Below are positions 28,832-34,072 of a stretch of 34,072 nucleotides of DNA, one piece after another. Position 1 is the first letter of the stretch. Each line of letters opens with the position of its first letter. Position numbers and translations under genes: made by a program. Source of the DNA: SFLA01 sp964485815 (GTDB taxonomy: Bacteria; Bacillota; Clostridia; Oscillospirales; CAG-382); the NCBI GenBank assembly GCA_964485815.1, contig CAZAJX010000022.1:1-34072 (forward strand), in the 5' to 3' direction. The notes below the pieces were generated by a model, which ran no database searches, was not told where the DNA came from, and saw only the letters and a program-made list of their open reading frames with translations.

Positions 28832-30097
28832 ATGGAAAATATTTTTGACCAAAAAATAATCACCCGCGCTGTGCTGGTTGCCCTTACTCTGGATATGACA
28901 GAAGAACAGGTTTCTGTTTCTCTGGACGAGTTGGAGCGTTTGCTGGACACCGCCGGCGGTGAAGCGGTTGCACGTGTGGTGCAGTCCCGCGTTAATCCCG
29001 ACCCCCGCACCTATATCGGTTCGGGTAAGGCGGAGGAGATAGCAGAGTTTATCCGCACTCAGGAAAAGGACGTAAATCTTGTAGTGTTTGATAACGAGCT
29101 GTCCCCCTCCCAGATAGCCTCTCTTGAGGATATTTTAGGCGTTCGGGTAATCGACCGAACAATGCTTATTCTTGATATATTCGCCCTTCACGCCGTTACA
29201 GGCGAAGGAAAACTGCAGGTAGAGATCGCCTGCCTCCGTTACACCGCACCCCGTCTTGTAGGTAAGGGAAAACAGCTTTCCCGTCTGGGCGGCGGTATCG
29301 GTACACGAGGCCCCGGTGAATCAAAGCTGGAAACTGACCGCCGTCATCTTAAAAGACGTATTGCGGCTTTGCAGGAGGAAATAGACGCCGTGGAAAAAGT
29401 GCGCGCCACCAAGCGCGCCTCCCGTGAGAGATCGGGAATTCCCACCGCGGCAATAGTAGGATATACCAACGCAGGAAAATCCACTCTGCTTAACCGTCTT
29501 ACGGATGCGGGAATTCTGGCGGAGGACAAGCTGTTTGCTACTCTTGATCCCACCACCCGCCGTCTTACATTGCCCGATGGCAACGAGGTTTTATTAACGG
29601 ATACGGTTGGATTTATCGACCGTCTGCCCACTCATCTTGTAAAAGCGTTCCGTTCCACCTTGGAGGAATTGGGATATGCGGATATTATTATCGTGCTTAC
29701 CGATTGCTCCGAGCGTGATGAAGAACGCCGCCGCAAAAACGAGGTGACCTTTAAGCTTATAGACGATCTGGGCGCAAAGGGAAAGCCTATTTTGCAGGTA
29801 TACAATAAATGTGATATGGCAGTGGATACGGATTTTATCCCCAGAGATGCGGTGTGCATTTCCGCCGCCACCGGTGACGGAATAGACGAATTGCTTAACA
29901 AGATAAGCGATCTGGTAAAGGAAGGTAAACGAATTCTCCGTATGCTGTTCCCCTATGATAAACAGTCGGAAGCATCCTCGGTGCATAGATTTGCCAGAGT
30001 GATAAGCACCGAATATCTTGATACCGGCGTGCTTGTTACCGCCGAGTGCGATGCCAAAGTGGCAGGCAAGTTTGCCGCATTTATACAAAACGATTAA
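28832..30097 (+). CDS. hflX: GTPase HflX
   Basis: 421 residues. HflX is a ribosome-binding GTPase that splits 70S ribosomes under stress. The N-terminal HflX domain has VVQSRVNPDPRTYIGSGKAEEI, VFDNELSPSQIASLEDIL and the signature LSRLGGGIGTRGPGESKLETDRR. The G domain has G1 GYTNAGKST (about 209-217), a switch region with FATLDPTTRR, G3 DTVGFIDRLPTHLV, and G4 NKCD. A C-terminal ~60-residue region follows. AAAGGAGG (28816-28823) lies 8 nt before the ATG at 28832; the ATG at 28826 is only 2 nt from it. It may be co-transcribed with the next gene, whose TTG is 15 nt after its stop. Confidence 0.96.
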   Translation: MENIFDQKIITRAVLVALTLDMTEEQVSVSLDELERLLDTAGGEAVARVVQSRVNPDPRTYIGSGKAEEIAEFIRTQEKDVNLVVFDNELSPSQIASLEDILGVRVIDRTMLILDIFALHAVTGEGKLQVEIACLRYTAPRLVGKGKQLSRLGGGIGTRGPGESKLETDRRHLKRRIAALQEEIDAVEKVRATKRASRERSGIPTAAIVGYTNAGKSTLLNRLTDAGILAEDKLFATLDPTTRRLTLPDGNEVLLTDTVGFIDRLPTHLVKAFRSTLEELGYADIIIVLTDCSERDEERRRKNEVTFKLIDDLGAKGKPILQVYNKCDMAVDTDFIPRDAVCISAATGDGIDELLNKISDLVKEGKRILRMLFPYDKQSEASSVHRFARVISTEYLDTGVLVTAECDAKVAGKFAAFIQND

Positions 30098-30112
30098 AAG
30101 GAGTTGGCGGGT

Positions 30113-31390
30113 TTGGAAAAACATTCTGAGCAGTACCGTAAATATCTTGATATATTAAAAGAGGAATTGCGTCCTGCCATGGGCTGTACCGAGCCCGTGT
30201 CCTTGGCGTATGCCGCCGCCCTTGCGAGAGATGCTTTGGGAGAAATTCCCGAAAAGGTCGTTTTAAAGGTAAGCGGTAATATAATCAAAAACGTAAAAAG
30301 CGTGGTCATTCCCAATACGGACGGGCTTCACGGCATTTCCGCCGCAGTTGCCGCAGGTATCGTTGCGGGCAGGGCGGAAAGATGCCTTGAAACCTTGGGT
30401 AAGGTTTCCGACCGGCAAAAGAAGGATATCCGCGTCTTTTTGGAAAAAGCGGAAATTTCAGTTTCTCCTGCCGTGGACGGACTCGCCTTTGATATTGATA
30501 TAACCGTGCATAAGGGCGGTAATAACGCCCGTGTGCGTATTGTAAACAACCATACCAATATTGTACATATATCCAAAAACGGTGTTGTGGAATCGGATAT
30601 GCCCTTTACCAATCATTCCGAGGACAGCTTGACGGATAAATCATGCCTTAATATAGACGACATCGTTGCTTTTGCGGATATCGTGGATATAGCGGAGCTT
30701 AAAGAAACCGTAGGTAAACAGATCGAATACAATATGGCTATTGCCGAAGAGGGCATAAAAAACGATTGGGGCGCAAATATCGGCAAGGTTATTCTGCGCA
30801 GACAGGGCACGGGCGTGGAAAAGCGCGCCTGCGCATATGCCGCCGCAGGAAGCGATGCCCGTATGAGCGGCTGTGAAAAGCCGGTGTATATCATTTCGGG
30901 TAGCGGAAACCAAGGTATAACCACATCCGTTCCCGTGGCTGTATATGCAAAAGAGATCGGGGCAGACGAAGAAACTCTTCTTCGTGCCGTTGCGGTTTCG
31001 GATCTCGTTACCATTCACCAAAAAGCAGGTATCGGCAGACTTTCCGCTTTTTGCGGTGCTATAAGCGCGGGATGCGGAGCAGGTGCAGGGGTTGCATACC
31101 TTTGCGGCGGCAAAGCCCACGCAGTTGCCCATACCGTGGTTAACGCTATCGCTATTCTTTCCGGCACTATTTGCGATGGAGCCAAGCCCTCCTGCGCGGC
31201 AAAGATCGCTTCTGCTGTGGATGCGGGACTTTTGGGGTACGATATGTATCTGGAGCATCAGCAGTTTTACGGCGGCGACGGTATCGTAACCAAGGGCGCG
31301 GACAAAACCGTAGGTAACGTAGGTCGTCTTGCCCGCGAGGGTATGAAGGAAACCGACAACACCATACTCAAAATTATGTTGGAGGAGTAA
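30113..31390 (+). CDS. UPF0597 / L-cysteine desulfidase family protein (TTG start)
   Basis: 425 residues. The UPF0597 family includes the anaerobic L-cysteine desulfidase CyuA, which breaks cysteine into pyruvate, ammonia and sulfide; related iron-sulfur serine dehydratases share the fold. Family marks: ELRPAMGCTEPVSLAYAAA at the start, SGNIIKNVKSVVIPNT, the internal GSGNQGITTSVPVAVYA, the cysteine-rich SAFCGAISAGCGAGAGVAYLCGG, and ICDGAKPSCAAKIASAVDA near the C terminus. These cysteines are candidates for a 4Fe-4S cluster. AAAAGGAG (30096-30103) lies 9 nt before the TTG at 30113; a TTG at 30104 is directly on the site and unlikely. The substrate is from family knowledge, not from this sequence. 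Confidence 0.9.
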   Translation: MEKHSEQYRKYLDILKEELRPAMGCTEPVSLAYAAALARDALGEIPEKVVLKVSGNIIKNVKSVVIPNTDGLHGISAAVAAGIVAGRAERCLETLGKVSDRQKKDIRVFLEKAEISVSPAVDGLAFDIDITVHKGGNNARVRIVNNHTNIVHISKNGVVESDMPFTNHSEDSLTDKSCLNIDDIVAFADIVDIAELKETVGKQIEYNMAIAEEGIKNDWGANIGKVILRRQGTGVEKRACAYAAAGSDARMSGCEKPVYIISGSGNQGITTSVPVAVYAKEIGADEETLLRAVAVSDLVTIHQKAGIGRLSAFCGAISAGCGAGAGVAYLCGGKAHAVAHTVVNAIAILSGTICDGAKPSCAAKIASAVDAGLLGYDMYLEHQQFYGGDGIVTKGADKTVGNVGRLAREGMKETDNTILKIMLEE

Positions 31391-31401
31391 TACCGCTTTC
31401 C

Positions 31402-31430
31402 TTGACATACCTTTTAAAAGGTGATATAAT
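31402..31430 (+). promoter_or_regulatory. Consensus sigma-A promoter of asnA with a palindromic spacer
   Basis: -35 TTGACA (31402-31407), 17-nt spacer, -10 TATAAT (31425-31430): full consensus at both hexamers. The spacer carries the perfect 14-bp palindrome ACCTTTTAAAAGGT (31409-31422). A promoter of this strength with a palindrome between the hexamers suggests a repressor operator. Confidence 0.9.
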
Positions 31431-31463
31431 CCCAGTAATGTTTGATAAAACGAGGCATTTTTT

Positions 31464-32471
31464 ATGAACAAGGTTTACATCCCCGAAGGCTACTCGCCCG
31501 CTTTGGGCAGTTACGATACTCAGAGGGCAATAGAATTTATAAAAGAGAATTTCCAAAAAGCACTTTCGGAAAATCTCCATTTAAAGCGCGTTTCCGCACC
31601 GCTTTTTGTTACGGCTCAGTCAGGACTCAACGATAACCTTTCCGGTAAGGAGCGCCCCGTTTCCTTTGATATCCCCGCAGTTGACGGTGAGGGACAGGTA
31701 GTTCATTCCCTCGCAAAATGGAAGCGCCTTGCGTTAAAGAGATACTCTTTCGTTATGCACAGAGGTCTTTTTACGGATATGAATGCTATCCGCCGCGATG
31801 AGGAGCTTGATAACCTCCATTCCATTTACGTTGACCAATGGGACTGGGAAAAGATAATCTCTGCGGATGACCGCACCACGGAATATCTTTACAAAACGGT
31901 AGAGAGCATCGTTTCCGCTATCTGCGATACTTGCGATAAATTAAAGCAAAAATACCCCGTCCTTAAAACATCTCTTTCCCGCGAGGTGGCGTTTATCACC
32001 TCCGAGGAGTTGGAGGAAATGTATCCTTCTCTTACTCCCGATGAAAGAGAACACGAATACACCCGCATACACCGCACGGTGTTTGTTTCCCGTATCGGCG
32101 CACCCCTTAAAAACGGTAAGCCCCACGGTATGCGCGCCCCTGACTATGACGATTGGTCCTTGAACGGCGATATCCTTTTCTGGCACGATGCGTTGGATAC
32201 TCATATAGAGATATCCTCTATGGGCATCCGTGTGGATCCCGCTTCTCTTGATGCACAGCTTACTTTTTCCGGCTGTGATGACAGACGGGCTCTTCCCTTC
32301 CACAGTATGCTTCTTAATGGGGAATTACCCCTTACTATCGGCGGCGGTATCGGACAGTCCCGTCTGTGTCTGCTTATGCTGGGCAACGTGCATATCGGTG
32401 AAGTTCAGTCTTCCGTGTGGGACAGCGAAACTATCCGTGTCTGCGCCGAAAAAGGAGTTCCTCTGCTGTAA
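31464..32471 (+). CDS. asnA: Aspartate--ammonia ligase (ammonia-dependent asparagine synthetase)
   Basis: 335 residues, full length for AsnA. It makes asparagine from aspartate, ammonia and ATP, and has the class II aminoacyl-tRNA synthetase fold. Signatures: SAPLFVTAQSGLNDNLSG, RPVSFDIPAVDGEGQVVHSLAKWKR, GLFTDMNAIRRDEELDNLHSIYVDQWDWEK, APDYDDWSLNGDI, HIEISSMGIRVD, and LPLTIGGGIGQSRLCLLML. GAGG (31452-31455) lies 8 nt before the ATG. It has its own consensus promoter. The stop overlaps the next ATG (TAATG). Confidence 0.97.
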   Translation: MNKVYIPEGYSPALGSYDTQRAIEFIKENFQKALSENLHLKRVSAPLFVTAQSGLNDNLSGKERPVSFDIPAVDGEGQVVHSLAKWKRLALKRYSFVMHRGLFTDMNAIRRDEELDNLHSIYVDQWDWEKIISADDRTTEYLYKTVESIVSAICDTCDKLKQKYPVLKTSLSREVAFITSEELEEMYPSLTPDEREHEYTRIHRTVFVSRIGAPLKNGKPHGMRAPDYDDWSLNGDILFWHDALDTHIEISSMGIRVDPASLDAQLTFSGCDDRRALPFHSMLLNGELPLTIGGGIGQSRLCLLMLGNVHIGEVQSSVWDSETIRVCAEKGVPLL

Positions 32472-32980
32472 TGAAAGAACTTTGGAACGCATATACTGCT
32501 GACGGCACGCTGACAGACACCGTGCTTACTCGCGGAGAACCTATCCCCCCGGGGCTGTATCATATGGTGTGCGAGGTGCTGGTAAAACATACCGATGGAA
32601 GTGTTCTGTGTATGAAACGGGCTTCCACAAAGCCGGCGAACACTTATCCCGGATATTATGAAGCCACCGCAGGCGGCTCCGCACTCCTTGGGGAAACCAA
32701 AGAAGACTGCGTAAAACGGGAATTAAAGGAAGAAACCGGTATATGTTGTAATCTCTTCGAACTTATAGGAAGAACCGTTACAAAGGATACTATCTATTAT
32801 ACCTACGTGTGCACCACCGATAGAGATAAAACCAACGTGACCTTACAGCAAGGCGAAACGGAGGATTTTGTCTGGATGAGTGAGCGGGAATTTGCCGCTT
32901 TTGTAAATTCAAATGACTTTATCCCCGTGCATAAAGAACGATATAAAGAGTATTTTATAAAAATGGGATATATAAAATAA
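32471..32980 (+). CDS. Nudix hydrolase downstream of asnA
   Basis: 169 residues. A complete Nudix box G69-x5-E75-x7-R83-E-L-x-E87-E88-x-G90-I (GGSALLGETKEDC then VKRELKEETGI) shows a hydrolase of nucleoside diphosphate-linked compounds; the substrate is unknown. The N terminus resembles isopentenyl-diphosphate-isomerase-like Nudix proteins in starting with a short strand before the box, but no diagnostic residues are seen. The ATG overlaps the asnA stop by 1 nt, with GGAG 14 nt upstream, so it is translationally coupled to asnA. An in-frame upstream ATG at 32417 would overlap asnA and is not supported. Confidence 0.9.
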   Translation: MKELWNAYTADGTLTDTVLTRGEPIPPGLYHMVCEVLVKHTDGSVLCMKRASTKPANTYPGYYEATAGGSALLGETKEDCVKRELKEETGICCNLFELIGRTVTKDTIYYTYVCTTDRDKTNVTLQQGETEDFVWMSEREFAAFVNSNDFIPVHKERYKEYFIKMGYIK

Positions 32981-32998
32981 ACAAACAAAAAGCACCGA

Positions 32999-33033
32999 TT
33001 GCGCAACTTCCAAAGGAAAGTTGCGCAGTTTTA
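32999..33033 (+). terminator. Terminator after the asnA-Nudix operon
   Basis: 10-bp stem TGCGCAACTT (33000-33009) / AAGTTGCGCA (33018-33027), extended by CC/GG, then GTTTTATT. It lies 20 nt after the stop, directly against the hairpin array that follows. Confidence 0.75.
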
Positions 33034-33208
33034 TTCGCCATAAATACTTACGGCGAGTTATATTGCTTCGCAGTGGTATTTGTCTAACGACAAGTGATAT
33101 TGCCTTCGGCAGTTTATAGGCGAATAAAATACCACTGAAACCGCAAGGTTTCAATAACACTATTGCCATAAGGCAATAATATCACTCCGACAAAGTCGGA
33201 ATATAACT
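33029..33208. repeat. Array of small hairpins joined by a common AGTGATATT-like spacer
   Basis: No gene. Short hairpins are strung together: TTGTC/GACAA (80-93 after 33000), TGCC/GGCA (33101-33111), TGAAACC/GGTTTCA (33136-33153), ATTGCC/GGCAAT (33162-33177) and TCCGAC/GTCGGA (33186-33200). Between them lies a spacer of the form AGTKRTATT in the first half (33056-33064, 33072-33081, 33093-33101) and its reverse complement in the second half (33127-33136, 33153-33161, 33178-33186, 33200-33208). Hence the halves are inverted relative to each other, for example AGTGGTATTT with AAATACCACT. An outer 11-bp pair, TTTTATTCGCC (33029-33039) / GGCGAATAAAA (33119-33129), frames the first half. It resembles small palindromic intergenic repeat arrays I know of in clostridial genomes. 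Confidence 0.75.
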
Positions 33209-33236
33209 TGAATAATATTGATTGATATGTTATTAT
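33208..33236 (+). promoter_or_regulatory. Candidate sigma-A promoter of the second Nudix gene
   Basis: -35 TTGAAT (33208-33213), 17-nt spacer, -10 TATTAT (33231-33236). It begins where the hairpin array ends. The leader of about 90 nt contains two further hairpins, GGGC/GCCC (33248-33258) and GCATTTG/CAAATGC (33263-33282). Confidence 0.6.
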
Positions 33237-33333
33237 AAAATGAGTTTGGGCTTAGCCCGACTGCATTTGTACTTGCAAATGCGATGCCGGTTCTAAATCA
33301 GTAAGATAAACAAGGATTTATTGAGGTAAGGTT

Positions 33334-33825
33334 ATGCTGGGAAAGTTGAGAAATATGACAACTGTCTATTTAATGCAAGGTGATAAGGTGTTGCTTTTAT
33401 TTAGACAAGGCGGGAAAGTGGTAAATGATGTTTGGACAGGTTCTGCTGGTGGGCATTTTGAAGAATTTGAACTGAATGATGCAAAGGCATGTGTATTAAG
33501 AGAATTAAATGAAGAATTGGCTCTTTGTGAAAATGATATAGAACATCTTTCATTAAGATATGTAACTTTACGAAGAACAAAGGGAGAAATAAGACAGAAT
33601 TATTATTTCTTTGCAAATCTGAAAGAAGATATAAGTGACGATTTGCATTCAAATGAAGGACTGATAAAATGGTTTTCTATTGGTGACGTCGGAACATTAG
33701 AAATGCCATATACAGCAAAGTATGTTATTGAGCATTATTGCAAAAAGGGGCAATTTTCTAATAGCTTATATGTAGGTGTAGCGAATGAAAATGGAGTAGA
33801 TTTTATCGAATTATCAGAATTTTAA
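33334..33825 (+). CDS. Nudix hydrolase, second copy, AT-rich
   Basis: 163 residues. A Nudix-like protein with GSAGGHFEEFELNDAKACVLRELNEELAL: the catalytic RELNEEL is kept, but nine residues instead of seven separate the Glu from the Arg, and the conserved Gly of the box end is Ala63. Preceding strand TTVYLMQGDKVLLLFRQGG is typical of the fold. GAGG (33323-33326) lies 7 nt before the ATG. The codon use is clearly more AT-rich than that of the genes upstream, and it follows a repeat array, so it may have been acquired separately. It is different from the Nudix gene at 32471: little similarity is seen outside the box. The substrate is unknown. Confidence 0.88.
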   Translation: MLGKLRNMTTVYLMQGDKVLLLFRQGGKVVNDVWTGSAGGHFEEFELNDAKACVLRELNEELALCENDIEHLSLRYVTLRRTKGEIRQNYYFFANLKEDISDDLHSNEGLIKWFSIGDVGTLEMPYTAKYVIEHYCKKGQFSNSLYVGVANENGVDFIELSEF

Positions 33826-34072
33826 CTGTTTGATAAATTCAAATTTGAATAGCAAGATTTTCGGAGATGTTATTGCTTGTTCATAACACACAGTAAAATG
33901 CTCTAAAACCATTGAAAATAAAGGGTTTTCCGCAAACAACTCATTTCATCCCAACATAACGTGTTACACCGTTTGGCCCTCACTCTAACAGATTATAAGG
34001 GCAAAATCAAGGGCAAAAATCATCAAAATCTTATGTTTTAGATTTGGGAAACGAACTGTTGCAATGTGAATT
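33826..34072. other. Gene-less AT-rich tail of the window
   Basis: I recognise no gene in these 247 bases. There is a perfect 14-bp palindrome ATTCAAATTTGAAT (33837-33850) just after the Nudix stop, and a near-direct repeat AAGGGCAAAATC / AAGGGCAAAAATC at about 33998-34021. A short minus-strand frame is open at the window edge but has no family match. The next gene lies beyond the window. Confidence 0.5.

Noticed and set aside
33029..33208. Possible CRISPR array
   Set aside because: The conserved part is only about 9 nt, changes orientation halfway, and the intervening parts are short hairpins rather than unique 30-nt spacers.

Overview
The window looks like a chromosome segment of a low-to-mid GC Gram-positive anaerobe of the class Clostridia (Bacillota). 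Supporting content: an IreB-family phosphoprotein, a PASTA-domain Ser/Thr kinase with its PP2C phosphatase, a RemA-family protein, a DUF5685-type protein paired with a J-domain protein, AsnA-type asparagine synthetase, UPF0597 cysteine desulfidase, strong AGGAGG-type ribosome binding sites and sigma-A promoters with 17-bp spacers. I cannot assign a genus. Nearly everything is housekeeping DNA. The accessory-looking parts are the first 4 kb after ftsZ and the last ~1.1 kb.

Layout. (1) 2-592: 3' end of ftsZ. (2) 593-924: non-coding, with two terminator-like hairpins and a 52-nt structured element. (3) 925-4077: a 1050-residue protein with an ECF sigma factor at its N terminus and an unrecognised 860-residue extension holding a duplicated beta-rich module. 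This is the most unusual gene here. (4) 4159-4724, minus strand: ireB and a small unknown gene, driven by a promoter embedded in an 18-bp inverted repeat. (5) 12893 down to 4877, minus strand: dGTPase, dnaG, rpoD (sigma A), mtnN, pheS, pheT, apparently one operon. (6) 13130-27513, plus strand: a 16-gene operon-like run of DUF5685, J-domain protein, membrane protein, yicC, remA, gmk, rpoZ, priA, def, fmt, rsmB, rlmN, prpC, prkC, rsgA, pssA, with mostly overlapping or abutting genes. It resembles the B. subtilis yloC-gmk-priA-prkC-rsgA locus but lacks coaBC and rpe. (7) 28408 down to 27569: a PhnP-like metallo-beta-lactamase-fold hydrolase, divergent from rpmE and hflX. (8) 30113-32980: UPF0597/CyuA-like gene, then asnA and a Nudix gene from a consensus promoter. 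(9) 32981-34072: an array of small hairpins with a common spacer, an AT-rich second Nudix gene, and a gene-less tail.

How the genes work together. The long plus-strand operon joins RNA turnover (YicC), nucleotide supply (Gmk), RNA polymerase (omega), replication restart (PriA), N-terminal formyl-methionine metabolism (Def, Fmt), rRNA modification and ribosome assembly (RsmB, RlmN, RsgA), and the PrkC/PrpC cell-envelope signalling pair. IreB, a known target of that kinase pair in Enterococcus, is encoded 18 kb away. The minus-strand operon is a macromolecular synthesis operon (primase, sigma A) extended to phenylalanyl-tRNA synthetase.

Start sites. Several genes appear to start at GTG or TTG about 7-9 nt after a strong Shine-Dalgarno sequence (dnaG, dGTPase, DUF5685 gene, prpC, rsgA, cyuA-like gene). 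I set starts accordingly. I saw no tRNA, rRNA, CRISPR array, T-box or transposase gene.
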